Part shown: one piece after another, positions 10,637 through 20,341 of the stretch
Layout: every line of letters starts with the position of its first letter
Numbering within the stretch: position 1 is the first letter of the stretch
NCBI RefSeq assembly: GCF_026711005.1
Contig: NZ_JAPPVJ010000001.1
Span: forward strand, 62,001 to 126,000
DNA: 64,000 bases
Direction of reading: 5' to 3'
Source of the DNA: Sphingobacterium sp. UT-1RO-CII-1
Lineage (GTDB): Bacteria > Bacteroidota > Bacteroidia > Sphingobacteriales > Sphingobacteriaceae
Notes under the pieces: model-generated
What the model was told of the DNA's origin: nothing
The model's input: only the letters and a program-made list of their open reading frames with translations
Databases searched by the model: none
Made by a program: the position numbers and the translations under genes

Positions 10637-13036
10637 ATGTTATTTATATTTAAAAAAGCTTTCCGCTCACTAAAAAACAATAAGACCAATAGTCTGCTCA
10701 ACTTATTAGGACTTACCATAGGCCTTACAGCAACCATTCTTATCGCAGTAGTCATCTCCGATGAACTTTCTTACGATCGTCATTGGTCGCATGCGAACGA
10801 CAACTACCGTCTACTGACGATTATGAAAGATGCAGGCTCCTATCAGGAAAAAGGAGGAACTGTTCCCGGTATGTTAGCACCGGCACTAAAAAACAACTTT
10901 CCAGAAGTTGTTGAATACAGCGAAATATATCCCGAACTCAGCAGCTTAAAAATTAGTAGAGGTACCGATGAAGTTATAAAAACGAACATACTACATGCCG
11001 ATACAGCTGTTTTTCATCTATTAGATGTCAAGCTTATTTCGGCTGACGATTTAATTCCGAGGGGCGACTTAAAAAAGGTTATACTATCAGAAAGCTTTGC
11101 CAAGACACATTTTTCAGGAAAAGAAGTGCTGAACAGCAACATATTTGAGGTATCCCCATACGACGATGGGTTACAGCAGTATGTGGTAGCGGGCGTTATG
11201 AAAGACCTTCCCGTTAACAGTCATTTACGAGGTGACATGATTCTGCTCAGTGACCGCAAAGAACAAGAACTTAGCAAACAGAATTTTGGACGCTATACAC
11301 GACATTATATCCAATTAAAACCGGGAACGAATGCGGAAACGTTTGAAACCAAACTTAACACTTGGTTTCAGGAGTTTTGGGGCAGCGATAATATGAGCTT
11401 TGCGCTACAAGCTATGCCTGATATTTACTTGAAGACTGATTTCAGTGCCTATCAGCCTATCAAAGGAAGCCTCAGAAACGTATACATCTTCGGAGCAGCG
11501 GCTGTATTGCTCCTGCTCATCGCTTGTATGAATTATATCAACCTAAGTACAGCATCACTCAGTAAAAAGCTAAAAGAAATTGCTGTTCGAAAAACCCTAG
11601 GTGCTTCTCGCTGGTCTATTATTGCTCAATCTTTAAGTGAGTCTTTATTATTATTCGGCACCGCTCTATTTATTTCTTTATTACTATATATTTTAGCCTT
11701 CCCACAGCTCGAAAAGTTTATCGGACACCCCATTGCTTTCCGTATAGAAGAAAACTGGAAACATATCTTTAACCTGCTATTAACCATAACGGGGGTATGC
11801 CTGCTTTCGGGTTTATATCCTGCTTTACTTACAGCTGATACAGCTGTACTTTCGGGCTTAAACAACCTATCAAAAGATACAAAACGACATCGTAATTGGC
11901 TACGCCAGACGCTTGTTGTCATGCAGTTCAGCATGACCATTGTGATCTTTGTGGGCATAATCGTCGTAAATCAGCAAGTAGAGTTCTTCAAAACAAAAGA
12001 CTTAGGCTTCAACACCGAAGGCTTAATCAGTATAGACTATGTGTCATGGGATAATAAGGAAAACACTTTAAGAAGCGAACTACAGAAAAATCCTGCCATC
12101 AAATCCATGAGCTTTAGTAGTTGGATACCTTCGGAGGGTGCCGGATATATGCTCCGTAATTTTACAGACCCCAATGATCCGAATAAGAAAATAGATCTTT
12201 GGTACATAGCTGGCGAGACAAATTTAGCCGAGACCCTCGGCATGCGTCTTAAGAGCGGACGGCACTTAAGTAATTCCTTACCTACGGACGCTATTGCGGC
12301 TAATGACTATGATGCAGAAGCTAATGCCATACGACCTGCTGTACTAACAGCTACAGCTGCTGCTTCCCTCCATGCTACAATCAATAAATCTATAGCTGAA
12401 GTAAAAATAACTCCTGTTGGCGTGATCGAAGACTTCAACAGCGAATCTTTGCACTCCAATATTGCCCCTACCGTCATTGTAGGCTACAAAAATCCAGAAC
12501 ACGGTGCCTTACTCATCCGTACAGAAATAGGCAAAGAACGGGAAGTTATGCAAAATATCCCCAGCGTTTGGAAAGATATCTATCCAGACAAACTGCTAAC
12601 CCTAAACATTGTTAAAGAAACGATAGATAAACAATACCAAGCAGAAGACAAATTAAATAAGTTAATCTTTGGTTTTGGCTTACTCGCTCTTCTTATAGCT
12701 GTTCTTGGTGTTTTTGGCTTATTAATACATGCTTTAAATATACGAACAAAAGAAATAGCAATCCGTAAGGTTCTGGGAGCTAGCTCATCACGCCTCAGCT
12801 ATCTATTAGCTAAGGATTTTATTAAAATCTTGCTTCTCGCTATAGCGCTGGCATCTCCGATAGCTTGGCTGTTACTCAACAACTGGCTAGAAAATTTCGC
12901 CTATCGCATAAACTTACAATGGTGGATGTTTGCAGTAGCCGTTCTGTTGATTGCAACAACTGTGTTATTAACTTTAAGTATTAATATTCTGCGAGCAGCA
13001 CGAACTGCACCTGTAGACAGTTTAAGGGATGAATAG
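10637..13036 (+). CDS. FtsX/MacB-type ABC transporter permease, two-module (799 aa)
   Basis: Last permease of the first array, 26 bases after its neighbour. TM1 lies at ~18-42, ELSYDRHW opens periplasmic domain 1, and the coupling helices are KEIAVRKTLGAS and KEIAIRKVLGAS. The C-terminus is APVDSLRDE, one change from the otherwise constant tail. It is closest to the permease at 5809-8208 by the start of the second periplasmic domain (DYVSWDN, SSWIPSEG). A 96-base gap separates it from the secreted solenoid gene that closes the operon. No promoter resembling the sigma-54 elements found upstream of other permeases was seen in that gap. Confidence 0.94.
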   Translation: MLFIFKKAFRSLKNNKTNSLLNLLGLTIGLTATILIAVVISDELSYDRHWSHANDNYRLLTIMKDAGSYQEKGGTVPGMLAPALKNNFPEVVEYSEIYPELSSLKISRGTDEVIKTNILHADTAVFHLLDVKLISADDLIPRGDLKKVILSESFAKTHFSGKEVLNSNIFEVSPYDDGLQQYVVAGVMKDLPVNSHLRGDMILLSDRKEQELSKQNFGRYTRHYIQLKPGTNAETFETKLNTWFQEFWGSDNMSFALQAMPDIYLKTDFSAYQPIKGSLRNVYIFGAAAVLLLLIACMNYINLSTASLSKKLKEIAVRKTLGASRWSIIAQSLSESLLLFGTALFISLLLYILAFPQLEKFIGHPIAFRIEENWKHIFNLLLTITGVCLLSGLYPALLTADTAVLSGLNNLSKDTKRHRNWLRQTLVVMQFSMTIVIFVGIIVVNQQVEFFKTKDLGFNTEGLISIDYVSWDNKENTLRSELQKNPAIKSMSFSSWIPSEGAGYMLRNFTDPNDPNKKIDLWYIAGETNLAETLGMRLKSGRHLSNSLPTDAIAANDYDAEANAIRPAVLTATAAASLHATINKSIAEVKITPVGVIEDFNSESLHSNIAPTVIVGYKNPEHGALLIRTEIGKEREVMQNIPSVWKDIYPDKLLTLNIVKETIDKQYQAEDKLNKLIFGFGLLALLIAVLGVFGLLIHALNIRTKEIAIRKVLGASSSRLSYLLAKDFIKILLLAIALASPIAWLLLNNWLENFAYRINLQWWMFAVAVLLIATTVLLTLSINILRAARTAPVDSLRDE

Positions 13037-13132
13037 TGTATATTTAAATAAAAAACAATAATCTTGGAAGAGAAACAGAATCGTCGCAACTTTGTTAACA
13101 ACAATAAGAAAATCAATTAAAACAAAAACGTT

Positions 13133-14095
13133 ATGAAAAAAACACTAATTGCATTAATCTTTTTAATTACTAGCACTGGTCTATTTGCGCAAGAACTAGC
13201 CCGCAAAGAAACATTTTCACTAAGCGCAATTAAAGATTTAGCTGTGTCAACAACTGGAGGATATATACAGGTTAACGGCGCCAAGCAAGGCGAGGCCTCT
13301 GTTGAACTATGGGTTCAAAAAAATGGCATTCGATTTGGCAACAAGGGTGATCTCAAAAAATTACTTAACGAACATTTCGATATCGTAATAGCGCTACAAG
13401 GCGGGACATTAACAGCCTCGGCAAAAGCGAAAAAAGGGAAAACAGGTAACAACCCTGTGTCCGTTTCATTCGTAATCATTGTTCCTGAGAAAGTAAACAG
13501 CAATTTAAAAACATCAGGAGGCAGCATTACGTTAAACAATCTCGATGGAAACTCAACTTTCCAAACCGCTGGCGGAAGTCTTACACTCAACAAACTTAAC
13601 GGTACAATTAATGGACTCACATCGGGTGGCAGCATTACAGCGGCTCATTTAAATGGCCCTGCGACCCTCAAAACTTCCGGAGGCTCCATTACTATTAAAG
13701 ATAGCAAAGGACAACTTGAAGCTCGTACCTCAGGCGGTTCCATCAACCTGAATGACATCGAAGGCCCTATGATTGTCAGTACATCGGGTGGTTCTATAAA
13801 CGGCAATGATTTAGCGGGTAGCTTACAGGCAAAAACAAGCGGTGGCAGTGTCAACGTCAAAATGGATAAAGTAGTAGACTTACTTGACTTAAGCACGAGT
13901 GCCGGAACAATTAACATACGTGTTCCACAGGCGGGCTACAAAGTACAGCTACATGGTTCAGGCATTAGTCTACCGAACGGCTCCAGCTTTACAGGAAAAC
14001 AGGATAAACGATCAGCGGAAGGAACTATCGGTAATGGTGGCGCTCAAATAAAAGCCAATACTAGTGCGGGAAGTGTCCGTTTGAATTTTGACTAA
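13133..14095 (+). CDS. Secreted beta-solenoid protein, DUF4097/putative adhesin-like (320 aa)
   Basis: The N-terminus is a Sec signal peptide (MKKTLIALIFLITSTGLFAQ, cleavage near residue 20). From ~residue 120 to 240 the chain is a run of about seven coils of ~19-20 residues with consensus TSGGSIxLNxLxG, ending in TSAGTINI and, near the C-terminus, TSAGSVRLNFD. This periodicity predicts a right-handed beta-helix, as in the DUF4097/DUF4098 'putative adhesin' family. It sits last in the operon of six permeases and is followed by a strong terminator, so it may act with them in the periplasm or at the surface; that link is inferred from position only. No lipobox is visible, so it should be soluble or exported. 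Confidence 0.8.
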   Translation: MKKTLIALIFLITSTGLFAQELARKETFSLSAIKDLAVSTTGGYIQVNGAKQGEASVELWVQKNGIRFGNKGDLKKLLNEHFDIVIALQGGTLTASAKAKKGKTGNNPVSVSFVIIVPEKVNSNLKTSGGSITLNNLDGNSTFQTAGGSLTLNKLNGTINGLTSGGSITAAHLNGPATLKTSGGSITIKDSKGQLEARTSGGSINLNDIEGPMIVSTSGGSINGNDLAGSLQAKTSGGSVNVKMDKVVDLLDLSTSAGTINIRVPQAGYKVQLHGSGISLPNGSSFTGKQDKRSAEGTIGNGGAQIKANTSAGSVRLNFD

Positions 14096-14110
14096 GGACT
14101 AAAGTTTTAA

Positions 14111-14158
14111 ATAAAACATGCTGAACTTCATAATTTGAGCTTGTTCAGCATGTTTTAT
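14111..14158 (+). terminator. Strong hairpin terminator closing the first permease operon
   Basis: Sixteen-base perfect arms (14111-14126 and 14143-14158) enclose a 16-base loop; the arm begins ATAAAACATGCTGAAC and the 3' arm ends in a T-rich stretch. It begins 15 bases after the solenoid gene stop. Confidence 0.85.
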
Positions 14159-14335
14159 TATGGCATAGTGATAATAGCCCCCCATTCTCGCAGTTAATCA
14201 TTAAGGGATAGTAATATATAGACGGAAACAGAGTCTGTATAAACTTACCAGCATTACTTAACTACCTCTCTGTAGATTATACTGAAGATAAGTTTATAAA
14301 TACGCGAAATGAAGTAAAATCTTTATCTTGCGAAT

Positions 14336-14800
14336 ATGGTCAGGAAAGCACAGATATCAGATCTTACAGCGTTATTCAAGCTCTATAACACTCTTTTTCA
14401 GCTCATGGAAAAGATGGAACCCAATTATATGAAAACGCCCGAAGAAGAAGAACTTTTCTTAATCAGCGTACTTACTGAAGAAAACAATCTGATTGCTTTC
14501 GTATATGAAGAGCATGAAAATATACTTGGCTTTGTAATCGCTAACTTACGTGATTCTCCGGAATACAGTAATTATATTCCTCAAAAAGCTGTTTACCTTG
14601 TCGATATTGTCGTCGATGAGAATAGCCGAGATCAAGGAATCGGGAAAGCATTGATTGATCGGGTAAAAGAATGGGGAACAGAAAATGCGGTAGATTATTT
14701 TGAGCTGACTGTTTTATCGGCAAACCAAGCCGCTATCCGCCTCTATGAACGAGAAGGTTTAATACCATTCAGTGTAAATATGCGTATGAAAATGAAGTAA
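14336..14800 (+). CDS. GNAT-family N-acetyltransferase (154 aa)
   Basis: Single-domain GNAT fold. Motif A is clear: the strand YLVDIVVDENS followed by the acetyl-CoA pyrophosphate loop R-D-Q-G-I-G at ~98-103 and helix KALIDRVKEWG; motif B is NQAAIRLYEREGL near 130-142. The 154-residue length is normal for stand-alone GNAT enzymes. The family transfers an acetyl group from acetyl-CoA to an amine on a small molecule or protein; the acceptor is not predictable here. The ATG at 14336 precedes the first beta strand (VRKAQISDL), as expected. It is monocistronic: a terminator lies upstream and a convergent terminator immediately downstream, so it is unrelated in transcription to the permeases. Confidence 0.9.
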   Translation: MVRKAQISDLTALFKLYNTLFQLMEKMEPNYMKTPEEEELFLISVLTEENNLIAFVYEEHENILGFVIANLRDSPEYSNYIPQKAVYLVDIVVDENSRDQGIGKALIDRVKEWGTENAVDYFELTVLSANQAAIRLYEREGLIPFSVNMRMKMK

Positions 14801-14840
14801 CCCCTTTTAACTTCTCCATATTAAAGAAGCCAAAAGGGGT
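14800..14840. terminator. Bidirectional terminator between GNAT gene and SusD gene
   Basis: Arms 14800-14814 and 14826-14840 (ACCCCTTTTAACTTC against GAAGCCAAAAGGGGT) pair with two imperfect positions around an 11-base loop. It lies between two convergent genes and could stop transcription from both sides. Confidence 0.7.
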
Positions 14841-14856
14841 ATATCCTAATTTTCCG

Positions 14857-16746
14857 CTACAAATCTACTCCTGGAGGAACAACCTGAGGAGTCTCATTAT
14901 TTTCTGCACCAGGATATCCAACATTCTGGTTAATAACTCCTTTAACATTTAAATTAATCACATTTGCCGGTATAGGCCATAACATATGATGCACACTAAT
15001 TTTATACTCCGCCCATTTATGTTTTACGCCCTTATTATAGAAATTATTTTTATCTACAACCCTATCATACCAAAAATTAACTCCTTCCTGTTTTACATTG
15101 GAGTTTATACCTCCCGGCCCGGTAATGTTATTTAATTGATACACACGTCCACCAAAAATTTCACAAGGCTTACCTGTTTTAGCATAGGTGTAAGACATCC
15201 GTACCAACTCTATATGCCTATTCTCTTCATAATATAACTCCCGAGCACGTTCATCAAGTATCTCTCCAATATTCACGTCAGCTGCAGATAAGGAAGCAGC
15301 TCCTGATCTGGTACGAACCTCATTCAAGGCCACAGCGGCATCTCCCAATTGACCTTTCCAGTAATAGGCTTCTGCCATTAATAAATAAACTTCTGCTGTT
15401 CGGTACACATACCATGGTGTTTCCCCACCGCGTGCTTCCGAAGATGAAAGAGGATCTGGAACAAACAATTTATAATGGGGCCAAGAAAACCATAGGCGGA
15501 TCGTATCTTCCACAGGCATGGAGTTACTTTTTACAAAGTTTTTTCCATACCATTGATTATTACTTGTTTTTAGACTTGGATTATTATATTTAAGATCCTC
15601 CATACGCTTCCAGCTATCCCTATTGTGATATCCGCGCAAATCATCTTTTTCCTTATCTTTTCTCCATATTTCATTACTAAAATACCAAGTTGGTCTTAAT
15701 CTTCCAATACCTCTACCATAGGTTTTATTCAGGTCCATTTCTGGGTCAGTTTCACCAGGAGCTAGATTGAGACTGGTGCCCGTCTCACCATCCGGTGTCT
15801 TAATACCACCATTATTCCAGAAAGGAACTCCATTTCGCATGGTTGCAATAGTTTGCGATCCATCAATTTCCGGATACGACACCACATACATCAGTCCCTC
15901 GGTATTACTCATGTCTAACTTAGCTTCAACACTGTGTAAATCAAACATGAGGTTAGTATTTGGGCGATCTTTATTAATTGTAAAACGGTTGCGCATTAAG
16001 GGATTTTTAGCAACGATTTCCTTTCCAACTTCTACGGCTCGATCAAAATCCGTCAATGCCATTGCTACTTTCATTAATAATACGCCAGCTGCCGCCTTTG
16101 AGGTTCTTCCCCTATCTACGACCTGAGGTAACCACTCATAGGCATATTCTAGATCTTTTTTAAGTCTCTCCAAAATTGACCACCTGTCATGGGTATAAAA
16201 ATCATACACAGGCTCTTTTATCTCTCCTTCTAAGAATGGTACATCGCCAAATTGATGTACTAATTTAAAATAACGGTATGCACGTTGAAAATAAGCAGCT
16301 GCCAATATCGCATTTCTCTCTTTTTCATCTTTAAACTCTGCATCATCTATTCGATTAATAACCATATTCGCATACTTAATTCCTTTATACCCTTCATCCC
16401 AATACCAGCCCAATCGGGTCGTGTTAACATCATTTAAACTAGCGTCTGGCATAAGCGCAATATCCATATCCATCTGTGGACCAGCCTTATCCGTCGTTCC
16501 TTCCACAGCTACTTCCGAATGCATAATCTCTGTTAAAATCGGCGCTCCGTCTCCAAAGAATTCATGGCGCATATTTCTTTCACAAGCCGTTAGTGCTGCA
16601 TACATTCCCTCGGCATTCGTCAGTGCAATATCTGGATCAAAAAAAGCAAGTGGCTTGGGTTTCAACCAGCTATCACTACAGCTCCAAATACTAAGAGAAA
16701 CACTTGCAGCCACCAATAAGCCTATTTTTTTATATCTTCTTATCAT
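14857..16746 (-). CDS. SusD/RagB-type outer-membrane nutrient-binding lipoprotein (629 aa)
   Basis: Lipoprotein signal with Cys23 in the lipobox (SIWSC), then the SusD-like tetratricopeptide-rich fold (NAILAAAYFQRAYRYFKLVHQFGDVPF) and the C-terminal RagB/SusD domain (YRTAEVYLLMAEAYYWKGQ, then RARELYYEENRHIELVRM and the family ending WPIPANVINLN). SusD proteins cap the matching SusC channel on the cell surface and bind the glycan or peptide ligand. The gene starts 16 bases after the SusC stop, so the two are one operon. No enzyme, sigma/anti-sigma pair or regulator accompanies this pair in the window, so the ligand is unknown. Confidence 0.95.
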   Translation of the reverse strand: MIRRYKKIGLLVAASVSLSIWSCSDSWLKPKPLAFFDPDIALTNAEGMYAALTACERNMRHEFFGDGAPILTEIMHSEVAVEGTTDKAGPQMDMDIALMPDASLNDVNTTRLGWYWDEGYKGIKYANMVINRIDDAEFKDEKERNAILAAAYFQRAYRYFKLVHQFGDVPFLEGEIKEPVYDFYTHDRWSILERLKKDLEYAYEWLPQVVDRGRTSKAAAGVLLMKVAMALTDFDRAVEVGKEIVAKNPLMRNRFTINKDRPNTNLMFDLHSVEAKLDMSNTEGLMYVVSYPEIDGSQTIATMRNGVPFWNNGGIKTPDGETGTSLNLAPGETDPEMDLNKTYGRGIGRLRPTWYFSNEIWRKDKEKDDLRGYHNRDSWKRMEDLKYNNPSLKTSNNQWYGKNFVKSNSMPVEDTIRLWFSWPHYKLFVPDPLSSSEARGGETPWYVYRTAEVYLLMAEAYYWKGQLGDAAVALNEVRTRSGAASLSAADVNIGEILDERARELYYEENRHIELVRMSYTYAKTGKPCEIFGGRVYQLNNITGPGGINSNVKQEGVNFWYDRVVDKNNFYNKGVKHKWAEYKISVHHMLWPIPANVINLNVKGVINQNVGYPGAENNETPQVVPPGVDL

Positions 16747-16762
16747 GTTTTATATTCTTTTT

Positions 16763-19700
16763 TTATAATGCAAAATTAACCCCTAATGAAAATGTTCTCG
16801 GTGTTGGCCCCTTCCCTTTATCATCATTTGAATCAGTATGTGTCTCAGCCTCCGGATCTCTAAATTTCCAATGTGGGGCCCAAACTGCAGCGTTACGGAC
16901 AGCTGCCGATATACGCATGTTTTGAACGTGAACTTTCTTTAACCATTCTGCAGGTACTCTATAAGAAAAAGTGATGCTCTCCAAGCGTACAAAAGATTTG
17001 TCTACATAATTATTCCCAATATTTTTTGACCCTATACGTGCATAATCATTAATTGGGTTGGCCGCTGTCCAACGCCCCATATAATAATCTGTTGCACGGT
17101 CAGCAAAAACACTATTATTAGCTGCTCTATTAAAGGAGTGGTTTTGGCCCCAATTCGAGTAAAGGAAAAGGGATAGATCGAAATTTTTATAATTGAAATC
17201 ATTACGTAATGACCAACGGAACCTCGGTGTAGTATACCCTTGAAATACCCTATCCGCATTCGTCATTACCCCGTCTTCATTTTGATCTTTGTATTTAAAA
17301 TCTCCTGGCTGTAAGCCGTACTTTTTCGCTTCAGCTTCTTCGCCCACCTGCCATACGCCTACTCTTTCATAATCCCATATACGATCCGGATCTTGTCCTA
17401 TAAACCATTTATTTTTAATATCATCCGCCTCACGTTCTCCTACAATATTTCCAGAAGCATCACGCACAGGTATCATATCCCCATACAGCTTCTTAATCTT
17501 ACGCCGGTTTACCATAAAAATAGCTGTAGCATTCCAGTTAAAGTTATCCTTACGCAAGATGCTTCCATTCAACGTGAACTCAAACCCATGATTTCCCAAC
17601 TCTCCTAAATTAGCCGCTACACTATTAAAGCCAATAATATTAGGAAGGGCTCTATCAACTAATAGATCCTTTGTTGTTGCGTTGTAATACTCAAACGCAC
17701 CACTTAAACGATTACTAAACAAAGAAAAATCAAGCCCTAAGTTATAGGAAGCTTTGGTTTCCCATTTAAGACCTAAATTTTCCATTCTATTAACATAAAG
17801 CTGTGAATACAAATAAAGATTTCCTTTCTGATCTATATATGGATGCAGCCCCGAGGTCATATCTGATAATGCGTCATACTGCCCAATATCTCTGTTACCA
17901 TTTTTACCCCACGAGAGGCGAAGTTTTCCATAATCTAGCCAGCTCGATGCAAATTTCATAAAGTTTTCATCTGAAAAATTCCAGGCAAATGCCAAGGCTG
18001 GGAAGGTAGCTCTTGGATTCTGCGCACCAAAAGCAGAGTAACCATCCCGCCTAACAGAGGCTGTTACCATATACTTACTCCTATACGAATAATAAACACG
18101 TGCCATCATAGCATCACCAGTCTTATAAGTATCATCACTTTCGTTCAGAGGAACCGATCCAGCCTGTATACGATGCCATCCCAACACGTCGCTTGGAGTA
18201 TATTTTGAAGCTTTTGCAGAAGTCATCCAAAACTGTCCCTTTTCCGCATTCTGCAACAAAGTAACTTCAAGGCTGTGTTCATTAAAGCTTTTCTTCCAGC
18301 GAAGAATATTATCTATCTGCCAATTGTAGGTTTTTTCATTGCGTCGTTCTGAGCTTCCACCTTTGGCTTTCCACTCAGGATTATTTGAAGAGTCGTGGTT
18401 ATAATATTCTCTATACGATAAATAAGGTGAAAAAGTAGATTGAAATTCTATACCAAATGGTAATTTAACTATTGCATATAAATTTGATGTCAATGTATTA
18501 TAACGATCTACCCGATCACGAAACATATTGTCATAAAAAGGGTTTAGTGGCGTCACGTCTCCTGTGGGTAAACGTTGATATGGACTATTTGAATCCCCTA
18601 TATTATTTGACCCATAAGGAGAAATAATAGCAGATTGTCCCCACTCCGCGGCTAAAAATCCTTCATTACGTGCTGCAAAATTATTGTTTGCACCAACCTT
18701 TAGAAACGGAGCGATTTTAGCCTCTAAGTTTAAACGGGTACGAAAATTCTTAAACCGATCCCCCACTACAACACCTTCCCTATCGATATGATTGAAAGAA
18801 AGATAGTAGCTGCTATGTTCTGAACTATTGGACACACTTGCCGAATAATCCTGCTGAAAGCCATTATGAAAAACCAAATCTTGCCAATTTGTTAAATTAT
18901 TGGCCATGTAATTATCAATTTCTGGTGATTTAAGCTCCAGACGAGAAAGCCAGCTCCTTAACAATTCTTTTTCGCTCACCGAGCTTACTGGATCTTTTTG
19001 ATCATAATTATACCAATCTAATTGATTAACACCAGTTAATTTACGAGGGTCAACAAACATTTCGGGATGATCACTAAGATATTCATCCGTACGTCTCCCT
19101 ATCTCATAATCATACCGATACGCTAGAAATTCTTCCCCTGTCATTACTCTGGGCATTTTTGCATTTTGAACCACACCTACATTTGCATTAAAGGAAATCA
19201 TGGGTTTACCAGTCTTACCTTTTTTAGTAGTAATGAGGATCACACCATTTGCTGCTTTCGCACCAAATACAGCTGTGGCACTAGCATCTTTTAAGATATC
19301 AATAGATTGAATATCATTAGGGTTAAGATCTTCAAAACTACCATCAAAAATCACTCCATCTACAACAGTTAGTGGGCTACTTCCAGCCTTTAATGTCCCT
19401 TTACCACGCACAAGCATAGGTGCATCGCCTTTTGCCGTACTTCCCTGACCAATGATCATCCCCGCTGCATTTCCTCGAAGAAGATCTTGTACAGAGCGTG
19501 GCGCCTCTTTCTCCAATTTATCAGCTTGAACAGATGATACAGCACCTGTTAAATCTTTACGTTTGGCGGTTCCATAGCCCACTACTACAACCTCTTCCAG
19601 ATCTTCTAGAGATTCGGTCATTATAATTTCCACAGTACTCTGTCCTGCTAATCGCTCTTCACGGGACTGATACCCGCCATGGCTAAATACAAGAATACCA

Positions 19701-19906
19701 GAACTTCCTTGTTTCAGATTCAACTGAAACTTTCCCTCTTCATTTGTAGACGTACCTGTTGTACTTCCTTTTAATATAACGGAAACAGATGCTAATGGTT
19801 CACCACTCTTATTACGTACTGTCCCAACTATTTCCTTTTCCTGGGCCAATGCCCACAAAGAGAAGAAGGTCATTAATAATAAGATAACATTTCTTAATGA
19901 TATCAT
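16763..19906 (-). CDS. SusC/RagA-type TonB-dependent outer-membrane transporter (1047 aa)
   Basis: Signal peptide (MISLRNVILLLMTFFSLWALA), an N-terminal carboxypeptidase-regulatory-like beta-sandwich (~24-105, IVGTVRNKSGEPLASVSVIL), a TonB-box-like stretch EEVVVVGYGTAKRKD, then a plug domain with the SusC hallmark DASATAVFGAKAANGVILIT and a long C-terminal barrel ending in FSLGVNFAL. The length is typical. Energised by TonB-ExbBD, it imports oligosaccharides or other large substrates together with the SusD encoded directly downstream. The start ATG at 19906 gives the signal peptide without extension. There is no FecR/STN domain at the N-terminus, so no sign of sigma-factor signalling. Confidence 0.96.
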   Translation of the reverse strand: MISLRNVILLLMTFFSLWALAQEKEIVGTVRNKSGEPLASVSVILKGSTTGTSTNEEGKFQLNLKQGSSGILVFSHGGYQSREERLAGQSTVEIIMTESLEDLEEVVVVGYGTAKRKDLTGAVSSVQADKLEKEAPRSVQDLLRGNAAGMIIGQGSTAKGDAPMLVRGKGTLKAGSSPLTVVDGVIFDGSFEDLNPNDIQSIDILKDASATAVFGAKAANGVILITTKKGKTGKPMISFNANVGVVQNAKMPRVMTGEEFLAYRYDYEIGRRTDEYLSDHPEMFVDPRKLTGVNQLDWYNYDQKDPVSSVSEKELLRSWLSRLELKSPEIDNYMANNLTNWQDLVFHNGFQQDYSASVSNSSEHSSYYLSFNHIDREGVVVGDRFKNFRTRLNLEAKIAPFLKVGANNNFAARNEGFLAAEWGQSAIISPYGSNNIGDSNSPYQRLPTGDVTPLNPFYDNMFRDRVDRYNTLTSNLYAIVKLPFGIEFQSTFSPYLSYREYYNHDSSNNPEWKAKGGSSERRNEKTYNWQIDNILRWKKSFNEHSLEVTLLQNAEKGQFWMTSAKASKYTPSDVLGWHRIQAGSVPLNESDDTYKTGDAMMARVYYSYRSKYMVTASVRRDGYSAFGAQNPRATFPALAFAWNFSDENFMKFASSWLDYGKLRLSWGKNGNRDIGQYDALSDMTSGLHPYIDQKGNLYLYSQLYVNRMENLGLKWETKASYNLGLDFSLFSNRLSGAFEYYNATTKDLLVDRALPNIIGFNSVAANLGELGNHGFEFTLNGSILRKDNFNWNATAIFMVNRRKIKKLYGDMIPVRDASGNIVGEREADDIKNKWFIGQDPDRIWDYERVGVWQVGEEAEAKKYGLQPGDFKYKDQNEDGVMTNADRVFQGYTTPRFRWSLRNDFNYKNFDLSLFLYSNWGQNHSFNRAANNSVFADRATDYYMGRWTAANPINDYARIGSKNIGNNYVDKSFVRLESITFSYRVPAEWLKKVHVQNMRISAAVRNAAVWAPHWKFRDPEAETHTDSNDDKGKGPTPRTFSLGVNFAL

Positions 19907-20203
19907 AATTGCTTTTTTAATGGTTTAAAATTAAACTTAGACTACGCCAGACTGATCTTTATAAGATATTTCAACCTCTCTTAGGAAAAATACCGGCACT
20001 TGTATTTAGATTTAGTTATAATCAAACATAAAAATTATAAGATTTTCGAAAAAGAAACAGTCAATAAATATTTACGAAATCGTTGTAGCTCCACCGGAAC
20101 AAATACATTAAAAACAAAACCCATAAACAGCTAACAAACAGCGCAATAATAAAACTAACCCTCCTAAAACTTAATATTTTTGAAATACGCCAATATGTAG
20201 TCC
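19907..20203. other. Divergent intergenic region between susC and permease operon
   Basis: About 300 bases of A/T-rich DNA must contain the promoter of the leftward SusC/SusD operon; no convincing Bacteroidota -33/-7 pair could be fixed by eye. The part nearest the permease holds the operator and promoter listed separately. Confidence 0.5.
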
Positions 20204-20244
20204 CTGTTCAGTGTCGTACATACAACTGTCCGAAAACGAACAGT
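20204..20244 (+). promoter_or_regulatory. Upstream activator element (TGTYCG-N4-CGRACA) of second permease operon
   Basis: An inverted repeat ACTGTCCG-AAAA-CGAACAGT at 20225-20244 (one mismatch) is preceded 22 bases upstream by a half site CTGTTCA at 20204. The same element lies before two other permease-region promoters (41960-42003, 48168-48202). Its centre is about 62 bases before the GG of the sigma-54 type promoter, a usual position for an NtrC-like enhancer site. The activator is not encoded in the window. Confidence 0.75.
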
Positions 20245-20296
20245 ATCCAATCGAACATTATCACCAAAACCATAATAAACAACCACTTACATAAAA

Positions 20297-20310
20297 GGCA
20301 CGTCGCTTGC
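20297..20310 (+). promoter_or_regulatory. Sigma-54 (RpoN) type promoter
   Basis: GGCACGTCGCTTGC matches the -24/-12 consensus (TGGCACG-N4-TTGC) with the invariant GG and GC exactly ten bases apart. It lies 31 bases before the permease start at 20342. Confidence 0.8.
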
Positions 20311-20341
20311 AACAATTTTTTTAGGGTTTTAAAAAAGTATT

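Noticed and set aside
13500-13870. Repeat array in the solenoid gene as a CRISPR or satellite
   Set aside because: The repeats are protein-level, ~60 bases with changing codons, no spacers; they lie in an open reading frame with signal peptide.
13315-13917. Antisense frames over the solenoid gene
   Set aside because: Produced by the repeated GGS codons on the other strand; proline-rich nonsense sequence.
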